From assembly GCA_951640195.1 (NCBI GenBank), contig OX621169.1, positions 992,001 to 1,056,000 of the forward strand: a stretch of 64,000 nucleotides of DNA. The letters run 5' to 3'. The position numbers and the translations under genes were made by a program. Positions 53,166 to 64,000 of this stretch are shown piece after piece. The stretch's first letter is position 1, and every line of letters starts with the position of its first letter. Under the pieces are notes generated by a model that worked only from the letters and a program-made list of their open reading frames with translations, did not search any database and was not told the DNA's origin. The stretch comes from Porpolomopsis calyptriformis (taxonomy: Eukaryota; Basidiomycota; Agaricomycetes; Agaricales; Hygrophoraceae).

Positions 53166-54834
53166 TTATACTGTGTTCAGTGCAGTTGCCTCCCTTCCTC
53201 CCCCTTCTGTTTCACCTTCCCTCCATACTTCCTCCAATGACGGACGACCACCTCTCTGCACAGTATGTTGGAGATCAGGATCTCGGGAATGTTCAGGCAT
53301 ATCGTCAGTGAGTGGTTCTGAGGTAAAATCAAGGGAGAGACGTGGGCGGTGCATAGGAAGAGTAGTGGTGACTTCGGGCCCTATGCGTGGGGCATAGGGC
53401 AGGTGGGATAGCCTGGATGAAAGAGAGGGATAATATTGGCGGTAAGAGAAGTAGGCGGCGGTCAGGCCCAGCGCGGAGCCAGCGATGAGGTCCTGCCAAT
53501 GATCTGGAAAGGAGAGGCAGAATATGAGGGTGATCCCAGCGAATAAATTAATGTGGCCATACGTCTGTAGTCCATACTGCGAGAGATGGCAACGAGTGCG
53601 GCTGCTGAAAGAGGCGTGGCCGCCAGCCACGCTTTGCCCTTGAATATTTAGTTGTAAATGGGTGACATTGAGAAGGATAAGGAAACCTACGGTATGTCCC
53701 CTATGATCGAAGAGATGAAGTTTTCCTGCAAGGTAAAAACTGAAGAATCCAAGGCCGGCAAATGATACTAAGAACCAAAAGAGAATATGATCAATTTAGA
53801 ATGCTCGATAAACTGTCACAAAACAACACACAGCTAGAATGGCCACTCGGGAAACTTCTGAAGCCATCTCGCATAATGGCCACATCGGTCTGCAGACAAA
53901 TAAACGAGGTTGACAATCCAAAAGGCGGGTCCGTGGATCCATTGGGGGGATTGCAGCGAGAGATTAGATCTAAGTACATGGTGTCCTTAGAGAGCTGGAA
54001 AACACGAAAGACGCCCCTTACCTGGACGGGGACGCCCCACTGTGATTTTCGTGAATTGAGTGATGGAGCCGGCAAGGGCAAGAGAGAGAATTACTACCCG
54101 CAAGAATCAGCAGGAGACAGAGGACAAAAGTACGGAAAGACAAACATCCGAGGGTACCGTTGTGGAAATCCCACCACGAACGGATCGTCAGGATGTTGAC
54201 TAGTGGCTGAAGAATGACTGGAGCTCCAAGGGCGATCAGGTACAAGGCGACATTCTGTGCCATTGTACTAAGCCAAAGACGCGACGATACATGGTGATGA
54301 TTGCTTACGGGAACGCGTTCGTTGACCGCATAGCTGGTGCACCAGAACACGTTAGATTGGAGAAAAATTTGTGAAGGTAACGCACGGGTAAAGTATCCTT
54401 CAGACAGTGAATGATTAGATGGTTGAATCCTCGAGTGCAGGGAATCTTACGATGTGTCGGTTAACGAGAATGACCGCCTGAATCCTTGAACGTTGCCAAG
54501 GGCAAGGAAAATTGCGCTGCGGACGGGTTCTAAGTATTCTGGAGTTATGCAATAGCAACCGAACATACAACAATACGATGGTCAAGATCCTGATGATTGT
54601 CTAGGATGAACAAATTTCGCTATTTTTCAGTGAATTTCCGTCTCACCAGTCAGGGGCGTATGAAAATATCAGGTTTCGTTGCCTGGCGGGCAAAGATTGT
54701 AGCATGGTGTTGGTTCGCGATTGGGTATTACTTGGAGAAAGGTTATAGGTGGAGCGAGGGAATGTTTGAGAGGATTGCAAATTGGGTAACGGTAACAAAG
54801 ACTCCAATTCGACATCACTGGGATATTGCACCAT
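53166..54834 (-). CDS. DPP1: Dpp1-type lipid phosphate phosphatase (PAP2)
   Basis: Membrane phosphatase acting on diacylglycerol pyrophosphate, phosphatidate and similar lipids. Start MVQYPSDVELESLLPLPNLQ at 54834 (54858 is an alternative). Exons give SYAPDWTIIRILTIVLL, IFLALGNVQGFRRSFSLTDT, then WCTSYAVNERVP and NVALYLIALGAPVILQPLVN. The three PAP2 motifs are present: KITVGRPRPDLLDRC, SFPSGHSS and, once the last intron is removed, AISRSMDYRHHWQDLIAG. Catalytic His and Asp are intact. The tail is hydrophilic (PSLEEVWREGETEGGGREAT) and cytosolic. About seven introns. This is the first host gene right of the nest. Confidence 0.82.
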
Positions 54835-55808
54835 AACAAAATTTCTCACGAGTTTCATTGAACGTTTCTTAAACGTTCGTTCTCAATCAATCATCTGGAT
54901 CGTTGACGGTAACTCACACAAGCACTTGCTGGAACATTGGGAAAGTACATGTCCGCAAATCGTCATAATGATCATGGACGGAATTTGGTTATGTAATATT
55001 CAGATGTTGAAGGACGCATCTCTCATCACGACACCTCATCATATTCTTCCCTAGACCCGCGGAACAAGACTTTCAGGCACAAGGTTATCCCACGCGTCAC
55101 TCGTTGGCGGTTGGATTCCTTTGATCGAGTTGCATCCCGAAGTGCACACCATTGACTGCCTAAATCAGTCCCCAATGAGGACACAGCGAAATTGTTCACG
55201 ACCCCAGGCTCACATCTGAAGCGCCTCAATATCCATGTTGTCAGAAGGCTGGCAAACTTGTGCCTCGCTTTGCTGATCAACTCCATAGATCTGGTTTGCT
55301 TAAATTTGCACTCAGGTGTGCATACCGGTATCACAACACCGCTATTTCGCCGGCCTGAAGCTATGTTACCCAGGAAATGGGTGTTTACATCATGTTCCCA
55401 GATCATCTCACTTCTTGCGGGGCAAGTGGTGTTGGGATCAAGCCAATATACTCTGTCTGAGTTGGACTTGACTGATTGGTCTCAGTTGGACCAGTATTTT
55501 TGCAGTGTGATAGCGGCGGGAGCACCATCGCCACTTCTGCACTGACAATTCCGATCAGAGATGCATAAAAGGGTGGTTGACAAGGATGATTCCAGTCAGT
55601 ATGCTTTTCTACGTACCTCTGACTGGTTGTCAACCACCCTTTTATGCTTGTCCAACCATTTTATCACATCTTCTAGCGCAGCGCGATCATGATGTGGGGG
55701 CGACAATTGAGTATATTTTTTTCTGTTTCTGTACTGTAAAATCAATAAAAGCTTTTTGGATTATCCGTCACGTGATATATATGCTAGGTCTCCACATACC
55801 ATTCGATC
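54835..55808. other. Gene-poor kilobase with a bulged hairpin
   Basis: Open frames of 117-126 codons exist on opposite strands at 55026-55406 and 55192-55545 but show no family motif. A perfect 21-bp inverted repeat (55563-55583 and 55627-55647), extended by an 8-bp inner stem (55592-55599 and 55619-55626), forms a hairpin with an 8-nt bulge. The last 150 bp should contain the TRS130 promoter. Confidence 0.5.
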
Positions 55809-58800
55809 ATGTCAAATCAGGGTGTACTTATTACCTATAGCCCTCCTCAACCTTTCCAGACTTCGGAAAGCTGGACGCGAATACGTGCAGCCCTAGTCTC
55901 GCAACTGCCCTTGAGAAATATCCATTGGAAGTCCCCTTCACGGCCATCTATCAGAACCATCCAGGAACTGGATGCAACTTTCGTGCTATTGGAGACCTCG
56001 CGGGATGAGCACACATCTCAAATCCCAGTTACACTGTTAGAGAGACCACTTCTCAATATTTATATCGTGACTTGTGAGGTAAGTCATCATTGTCTGCGTC
56101 AGTTCGAAATCTCACAGTTTCTATGGCACAGGATGGCGATATTGATTCTTACAGAAGCACCGTCAAAAGACAGATAAAGGACTGGCATGCCGCAGTTGTG
56201 CAACGCAAGAACCAAGAATGGCTGATCCTCCATATAGTGAGACCGGATGCTAGGATGCCTACTGGTAATTTTTTCCAGCTTAGGGGCTCTGTTCTCGACA
56301 AGGTGAAGACAGATTTCAATGCAGACAAGCGGGACAGGTTCAAATATCATTTTTTTCTCGTCCAATCTTCTCATATATGTTTCGCAGATGCGTTCAGTTG
56401 GTGTGGTCCGGTGCTGGCAATGACAATCCGGCTATTTGGGCGGATTTAATCACTAAGATTAAAGACGGACTATTATCTGCATTCGATTCCGCCGTCTTCC
56501 AGCGCGAGGAAGATGTGAAACGTTCGGAAAGTCAGAGGCAGATGCCGGGATGGAATTTCTGCACCTTTTTCATTCTCAAGGTTCGTTAAGTCCTTTGCCT
56601 TCCAAACCACACTACTCACCTCTGTGAATTAGGAAAGTCTCGCTTCTTCTTTTGAAGGGGTCAACTTATTCGACGATGCTCTGCAACAATACGATGAGTT
56701 GGAGATCTTATTTTACCAAGTCCTGAAGGAAAAAAATCTATCCTGGTTCGGAACGCTTATAACCCCTTCCGCTGAAGATGACTCGTCGCCCCTCTTATCG
56801 ATATCCAAGAAGCCGTACCGGGAGCTCATCCTCGCGAACAACATATCTGTATTTGATTTCCGCATATATCTTCTTTCACGCCAATGTGCCCTCTTGGGCA
56901 AAATGGGTCGTGTTAATGAAGTTAGTAGGAAGGCTGGCGCATTCCTCGGAGGGTTTGGAAGACGGCTTCGGGACGTCGAGGTGAGAAGCTGACGACAAGA
57001 TACTTATATAGAGCTCATGTTTTCCAGGCTGACCTCCCCGAGTTCTTCGTGGAGTCTTGGACATATTCGTCTGCCCTTAGCGTGGTAGATCAATGCGAGA
57101 CTTGGGCAGCTGACTCGCATCCAGAAGAGTCCAACCTACCTAATTTTCATGCTGGCAAAGGCGAGCTTATCGAACTCGCGCTCAATCAAGTAAGCACCAT
57201 TTATATACCTTTTTCTCCATATTTACCCGTCTTGATCAAAAGCTTGACACCATCGGCATCAAAGTTGGACATTTACCAGCTCACCCTCCCTTTTCGACCA
57301 CCTTTGCGCAGTCGCCGGAGCGATGCAAGCCAACGCGCAAGAGATCGTCTTTAAAAATAAGTAAAGCAGAGCTTCTATCCTCGCTCGAAAGCTGTGATGC
57401 GTTCTACGACCTCTACGTTAGCGTAACAAATCGAGCTATTGAAATGTATACCAAGGCCGGCCGTCGGAAATTTGCGCTCAAGTTGCACGGTACTCTAGCC
57501 GCATTAGACGTGTACGTACCCGGTAGCTCCCCTTCTGCAACAAAACATCCGCTTACATTCGCGCAAAAGACATCGTGGGCGCCTCTCAACGGCCGCCGCC
57601 ACTTATGCCTCTCTTCCGGCCCATTACGCACCCCATATGTGGAGGAGTCTTGAATCATTCATGCTTTCTCGCGCACTTGATACTCATGCGGACCTTGGAA
57701 ATCCAAAGGACAAAGAATGGATACTCACAGCTCTCTCGTTTCTCAAGAGCTTCATAGATAACGCCGGAGAGGTGCGGTTTATGCACAAAGTTGACAAGGT
57801 TGAGTATGTCTCCGGCCTTGTGAGGGCCATGATGGAGACTGGTAGAAGCCTTGAGTCCGGTGATTTACTCACCTCGCTTTAATCCTATAAGTCTTGCTCA
57901 TCGTCTGTTCAGATTTGGTCTCTTCCAACCATCCTGCGGTGTCCATCACCGTCTCTAGCGACGCGAAGATGGCAGAGGATGAAGATGGTTCTTTCCTAGA
58001 TGCCACAATTCAAAACCACCTGCCTTGTGTGAGTGGGAATCCCCTCGGCTGAGAGGTGGCTAAACGATTCATAGACCCTTCCGATTGAAGAAGTGAGCGT
58101 TCTGCTGGCAGGCCGTGATACGGAAAGATTCAGATTCACCTTGGCTACTCAAGCTCTGGAACCAGGGAAGACTACTCTGCAATTATTTTGCCCGGTATGT
58201 TTTGGACGTCCGTTGATTCACCCCCGCGTTGACTGTCATACCGTGTTACCGAAGACTTCCTCAAGTGGAATGTTCCTTCTCGACTCGAGTGAAATTCGAA
58301 TATCGCACATCATTCTCCAACAGGAACATAGGAGGACTCAGAAGCACCCCAAAGTTTCTACCCTGGTGCGAATTCCCCGCGATCTGCGCGCCATGAACGT
58401 CCGCCTCTGTCAACCACATCGCAGTTCGTTGTTTCCTTCGCCCTTCGCCTAATCTCTTATCTTTTCGATTTGACTGGCAGTTGAACTCGGTACACCATCG
58501 AAACTTCTCTTAGCGGTCCAAACTGGCAGAAACCACATACTTAATGCGACTCTCAAATTATCCGCCCCCACTGGAATTCACTTTGAACATTCTGAAGCAA
58601 CTCTGCAGAGCCATAGTGAGCTTATCCATTGCATGACCACCGCGATACCTCACCGTGCGTCACAGTCGATTCAATAACTCTGCAGGTCACAAATGACAGC
58701 ATCAAAATTATGAATGTCTCAGCGGATCAGACGATTCCAATCCTGGTACCTTACTCTGACACCTCTTCCTTTAATACCATGGTACGATGACGAACAAACA

Positions 58801-60356
58801 GCTTTCGGGCTATGAAACTGATCTATCTCTTCGAGGATAGAAAGTCAGTGTTGATGTCGAATATATCTCATCCAACAAGCCCACAGTAACCCGGACATTG
58901 GGTGTGATACAAACCGTAAGCACTTTTTTACCCGTTGGGGTGAATGTGCAAGACTTTTTCCGTGGAACAAGGTGCATCATTTAAATCGTCGCACGCTAAC
59001 TTGTAATTGATACCCAAAATTACCAGGCTCTTCTCCAAGTTTACGATATCCACAACCAATAAATATGTCCGAATATCTTCCGCCCAGTTGGAAATCGAGG
59101 GAAATAGTCTTGACGGAGTGCAAATAGTCGGTTGCTTAACGCAAAACCAATGTATTGTGGGTATCCTCTTTTCAGTATCTTGTTACGAAGCACCCATCAG
59201 TTCGGAAGACCGTCACACCTGCTCAGCCTGCGAACTTTTTGTTTTCTCTCGAATCTATTCATGGCCCAGGTGAGTCATTCGTTGGTAGATGTTCAGTGGG
59301 GAACTTACGTCACTGATAGTGCGAGAGTCGCTGATTCTCCTCATCAAGTATAGGATGCTACACGAAGGTGAGAGTCTGCATGCGCGAAAGTCAATCCCTA
59401 ACCAAGATCCAGAGGTGGAATCCTTGATCAAAACTTCGGTCGAAGAAGTCATTGCGGAAACGCCTTCACTGTTGCCGCATCGTATTGTCCTTGTCAGCCG
59501 ACTAGTGGACTCCCTGGAAGCAAACACCGATTGGGTGGAATCATACCGTCTAGCGGGAAAATTAGATATTTCTGGTGCCTCCGAGGACGGCGGAGAACTT
59601 GGCGAAGCGCTTGCCTTGGTAAAACAGGTTCGTTGTATCCACCCTTCTCCCTTCGATTTTGAGACAAACCCGATCCTTCCAGAATTTGCGCCGAAAGAAG
59701 TTTCTGCACTCACAGGATGGCGAATGGCATGAAATTTTGTATCCGGTCGATGTTCCACGGATGACAGTGAGCGGGTTCTGGAAACCGATCGATTTGTATT
59801 TGTGAGTTAACACTTTTTGAAGATTGTTGCTGCTGCTCGGGTCAGCATCTTGTCAACTTCGTCCACGACAATCTCGGCCGAAGATGTTCCTTCCCTTTAT
59901 GCCGGCCAACCGATTTCCGCCATCCTGACAATACACACATCCTTCCATTGGGGATTGAGTGCTGGTGACAAGGAACGCAAATACATGATGCAATTTGATA
60001 TAGAAGAAATGAGCAAGGATTGGTTAGTGAGTGGGAAAAAGCGAGGAGACTTCGCGGCGGTGGCACGTTTTTCACTGCTATCGTTTATATTTTTCTGATT
60101 TCTTCCAAAGGATGATGCAACTCATACTGTTCCTATCTCCCTTATTGCCCTGCACCATGGCGAGGTGACTCTCCCAAGAATTGATGTTACGGCGCTTCCC
60201 CTTACTGGGGAGTATAGGATGGGATCCATGGCTATTCCGAGCACAGAGACATACCAATTGCATGGTGCTGAGAAGGTGTTGGTGTTGCCCCGGGGCGGCC
60301 GAAATACGTTTGTAGTGGGCATGGGAGAATCACCTTCTGATATTGCCCAAGTTTGA
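55809..60356 (+). CDS. TRS130: TRAPP II subunit Trs130 (TRAPPC10 homologue)
   Basis: Specific subunit of TRAPP II, the exchange factor for Ypt31/Rab11 at the late Golgi. Starts MSNQGVLITYSPPQPF, then LRNIHWKSPSRPSIRTIQEL, VKRQIKDWHAAVVQRKNQEW followed by LILHIV, DKRDRCVQLVWSG, the repeat region with FDSAVFQREEDVKRSESQRQ, GWNFCTFFILKESLA, ALQQYDELEILFYQ, SVFDFRIYLLSRQCALLGKM and FVESWTYSSALSVVDQCETW. The C-terminal half is beta-rich Ig-like, as in the family, with VTLPRIDVTALPLTGEYRMG near the end and the stop after PSDIAQV. About 20 short introns; estimated length 1250-1300 residues, slightly longer than Trs130 of yeast. Individual exons in 57800-59300 are approximate. Confidence 0.83.
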
Positions 60357-60454
60357 TCCGCTTCACATGTAGCCCTGTGCTCTATCGTTACATGTATTTC
60401 TAGACGTGACCCAGTTGTGAGATAAATTATTAAACACTTCGACCACACCGCCAA

Positions 60455-61068
60455 TCACACAAAACCCATTTCTTCGTCCAGTAAGTTGCGGAACTTGCTC
60501 GGATCAAACATAGGGAAGGGCACGATATCAGAGGCGTTAAAATTCTCGATAGTGTGTTCGAGATCCCTAGTTCGGAAGATTGGGTGACCAATGAAGGGGG
60601 GGGGATTATACACTCACTTAATAGACGAAGTTGCAAGGTGTCCGAGTTTAGCGAGACACAATGCTAGCTCTTCCTGGTGATTGTCCAACAGAGTCGGGTT
60701 TGGGACGACGATGAGTGGTTTACCGAGCCGTAGTACTTCGAGTATCGTTCCCGACCCTACCTCGATCTCAGCTCAGATAATATTTTGGGTGAGATGACGA
60801 TACCTGCATGACTTATCAATAAATCTGCGCGCTCGTACTCGGCCTGCAAGGAAGGCTTGAACTGCCAAAGCTCGATTTCTACACCCTCATCTCGAAAAGC
60901 AACTGGGGAAGCTCCCACAGAGTTTGCTGGATCAATGGTAGATTTGCCGCATTGGACGGTGAGGTGGGTGTATCCTTTCTGGCCTAAACAGCGGAGAATG
61001 GGTTTGGAGAGAACTACTTGAACGAGACCATCGAAGTGTGTTGACCCAACGGTTACAAAGACGAGCAT
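60455..61068 (-). CDS. ALG13: Alg13, catalytic subunit of the dolichol-PP-GlcNAc GlcNAc-transferase
   Basis: Pairs with membrane-bound Alg14 at the ER to add the second GlcNAc of the N-glycan precursor. Start [20 protein letters not shown], then [33 protein letters not shown] and SHAG. Two further exons give [20 protein letters not shown] and [19 protein letters not shown], then [20 protein letters not shown] with [11 protein letters not shown]. This is the complete GT-B C-terminal-type fold of Alg13. Two introns near 60745-60805 and 60565-60620. Its ATG is 37 bp from that of PRO3 on the other strand. Confidence 0.9.
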
Positions 61069-61105
61069 CACGACACTTATCTCACCCTTATCAGCTGAAA
61101 ACGGT

Positions 61106-62318
61106 ATGGGATATACGCTTTGCGTACTAGGTCTTTATCCACCTCATCGATCTCTCTTCTCGTTTCCTCTAAAACCCGTCTACAGGATGCGGCACCATGG
61201 GTGTCGCTATTCTTTCTGGCGTTATAGCCGGTCTGCAGCACGACTTGACCCTCAATGACTTGCCAAAGTGGGAGACACATACTCCTGTTACTTCGACTCC
61301 AACAGATTCCCAAGACAGCTCTGTACCCTCTCGCTTCATCGCCTGCGTGAACAGACGGGACAGTGCGAGAAAGTTACGGGAGACTCTTAGTGGGTTACCA
61401 CAGCCGGTCGAAGTTGTCTTCGCGAGCAACCTCGAAGCGATCAATCAATCAGATGTGGTCTTGCTTTGGTGCGTGGCTTCCGCATACAATATGTACTCAC
61501 CGCTTCACACAAGCCAATCCCAGCTGTAAACCCCAGTTGGCACACTCGATCTTGACTCAACCCGGAATCAAGGACGCCCTTGCAGACAAACTTCTGATCA
61601 GTATCCTAGCTGGGGTAACGATCTCTCAACTGGTCACCTTGGTCTTTCCCTCGACAAGAATTGTCCGCGCCATGCCCAATACTCCATGTAAAGTAGGTCT
61701 GCGAATTGCGTTTCATCTACTTCACCTTGCACAATATTTAACCTCTCTAGATTCGTGAGGGTATGACGGTCATCGACTCCCTCTCTCACTACGAAGACGA
61801 AGCGGTCGATCGTTCCATTATCCTCAAAATTTTCTCCTCGATCGGCCGCTGTCGCTTCCTGGATGAAAAGTATTTCGATGCCTGTACGGCACTTTCTGGT
61901 TCTGGCCCGGCATTTGCATGCATTTTTTTGGAGGCTATGGTGGACGGAGGGGTCATGATGGGTCTCCCAAGATCAGAGGCTCTGGAGCTGGCAGCTCAAA
62001 GTAAAAATTGCCCATATCTAACTCGTATTACCTCCCCCCCTCTGATCCATTCATTTTCCTGCAGCATTGCAAGGAGCGGCTCGCATGGCGCTACAGGAGG
62101 GGGCTCATCCTGCTCGGATAAAAGATTCCGTGACAAGTACGTCCTACCAAACACCTTTCGCGTGATAACCAAACATTAGCACAGCTCCGGGAGGCTGTAC
62201 AATTGCGGGGGTGCTTGCGCTAGAGGATGGTCGGGTGAGATCGACTATTGCTCGTGCAATCCAAGTCGCTACGGAACACGCAAGCACGCTTGGACAAGCG
62301 GCGAAACCAACACTTTAA
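61106..62318 (+). CDS. PRO3: Pyrroline-5-carboxylate reductase (Pro3)
   Basis: Last enzyme of proline synthesis, NAD(P)H-dependent, cytosolic. Exon 1 is only 25 nt (MGYTLCVL and one base); exon 2 completes the Rossmann motif GCGTMGVAILSGVI. Then RFIACVNRRDSARKLRETL, SDVVLLCCKPQLAHSIL, LISILAGVTISQLVTLV and RAMPNTPCKIREGMTVI (the conserved MPNTP). The C-terminal domain has CTALSGSGPAFACIFLEAMV followed by DGGVMMGLPRSEALELA, KDSVTTPGGCTIAGVLALED and a stop after QAAKPTL. Introns near 61131-61187, 61468-61528, 61692-61752, 62003-62065 and 62130-62178. Complete and intact. Confidence 0.92.
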
Positions 62319-63278
62319 CCAATCAACCTTTTATTTACCCACCATTGCACTCTACCCGAGGGCATTCGAGGGCTGTGCCTGGATGCGTTCCGCGTGGCGA
62401 GAGCTTTCCAGGCTGCATTCGTGGGTGTTTAAGTACAAAACTGTATCATATAGGATTTTGTAAAGTACTGTCCTGTGTATTACGACCAAAGTTACACATG
62501 GCGAGACGAAAGCAAGGTCGCCGACGACGATTCGGACGATCAAAGGTTAGTCTGCGGTGTCATCACTGACCACCCCAGTGACGACACCGCGGACTAACCC
62601 ATCACAATAATCCCGTCATCCCGCGTTTGAGTTTCGGCTACGTGTGCGACCAGCGCTTTAATGATGAAATAGAGAAAAGTTAAGCACTCTGTCCCCCGAC
62701 AGCATATCCGATACTTCCAACTCTCGAGAAGACTGGAAACAAATCGGGTGGCTGCACCCCTGCAGGGGCGATTACTCTCGCTCCTGTAAAATGAGGATCT
62801 GCGTTTGGTAATAGAACACAGTCCAGAGTGTCTGGGAGCATACAAGCATCTGGCGTTGCGAAGATACCAGAGCAACCATCTATTTGCAAGTCTCACCCGG
62901 GAAAAATATCAATGAGAATCACTCGCCTTCATAATTGCGCAAGGAGGTAATAAGTAGAAAACAAGAGCTGTCTCCCGCGTGTGAACCTCTCGACCCGTTT
63001 AGGCGCAACCAAGGGTTACAACTAATCTTGTCCAAAACAATAGGTGGGACGAAACGCAATTTAAAACGGGAAAGTATCGTCAATCTTGCTCGGTTGAATG
63101 AGCGCCACGCCGTAGTGCATACACGGAGAGACGCCAAAGTGAAAGAGCGGAACTGTTTCAAGAGCGGAAGGTTTTAACCTGTGTATGATTGCATCCGGTA
63201 AAATACAGGAAAAACCTGTGGAGGGGACATCAGAATTTTTTCGCAACGACATGGAAAGAAGAATGACATTAAATAAGG
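62319..63278. other. Unresolved kilobase with a hairpin and possible exon fragments
   Basis: A 17-bp inverted repeat with one mismatch (62545-62561 and 62583-62599), plus an inner 6-bp stem (62563-62568 and 62576-62581), makes a strong hairpin. On the minus strand 62680-62870 reads like coding sequence (GCSGIFATPDACMLPDTLDC, VLLPNADPHFTGARVIAPAG) but has no ATG, no recognised family, and an alternative frame of similar quality. No gene is called. The start of the segment is the 3' side of PRO3 and the end is the 3'UTR side of RPT3. Confidence 0.4.

Positions 63279-64000
<722 letters not shown>

Noticed and set aside
55026..55545. Two opposing ORFs of 117-126 codons
   Set aside because: Overlap each other in opposite directions with no recognisable domain; insufficient to call a gene.
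62680..62889. Short minus-strand gene near GCSGIFATPDACML
   Set aside because: No start codon, no clear splice partners and an equally open alternative frame; kept only as a note on the unresolved kilobase.

Overview
The window is a piece of a basidiomycete (most likely Agaricomycete) nuclear genome. Host genes are dense, carry many GT-AG introns of about 45-65 bp, and lie on both strands with short intergenic gaps. The gene set is fungal: Tsc1, Mch1, Gpi15, Alg13, Trm9, TRAPP Trs130, Gyp7, Mde1 and a secreted GPI-anchored protein of the 'macrofage activating glycoprotein' type known from mushrooms. Two tRNA-Asn genes also contain introns.

Left arm (1-22762): 3' end of an unrecognised Ser/Pro-rich gene; GPI15 (-); MCH1 transporter (+); TSC1/hamartin (-); EGD2, the NAC alpha subunit (+); TRM9 (-); tRNA-Asn (-); a FAR-17a/AIG1-like membrane protein (-); HSP90 (+) with two perfect three-unit heat-shock elements; a GPI-anchored secreted protein (-); a doubtful gene (+); a second tRNA-Asn (-); a peroxisomal enoyl-CoA hydratase/isomerase (+); RPS21 (-); GYP7-type Rab GAP (-); MDE1 of methionine salvage (+).

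Middle (22763-52680): a 29.9-kb nest of four Ty3/gypsy chromodomain retrotransposons. Host element H (LTRs of 1710 bp, target duplication GCTTG, plus orientation, about 8.8 kb before it was interrupted) has been hit three times: by A (23908-30715, minus, TSD ATGAC) in its 5' LTR, by B (33019-40488, plus, TSD CTAAT) at the gag-pol junction, and by C (40832-47671, minus, same family as A, TSD GAAAC) between protease and reverse transcriptase. Removing the inserts rejoins H's reading frames exactly, and H's 3' LTR preserves the empty site of A. In all three families the primer binding site is an exact 11-nt complement of a sequence in the element's own LTR that lies 30-34 nt downstream of a TATA-like box. 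This is the arrangement expected for Tf1/sushi-type self-priming. Family A/C has an extra ORF between pol and the 3' LTR, and the 1.7-kb LTR of H carries an antisense, three-exon, 237-codon gene with a zinc-knuckle-like motif. Premature stops in the elements are mostly CGA to TGA, and LTR differences are nearly all CpG transitions.

Right arm (52686-64000): a foldback sequence that was the landing site of H; a DPP1-type lipid phosphate phosphatase (-); a gene-poor kilobase with a hairpin; TRS130 (+); ALG13 (-) and PRO3 (+), whose start codons are only 37 bp apart; an unresolved kilobase; and the 3' end of RPT3, a 26S proteasome ATPase (-), running off the right edge.

All family assignments come from reading protein motifs without database searches. 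Exon boundaries are inferred from GT-AG signals and frame continuity.
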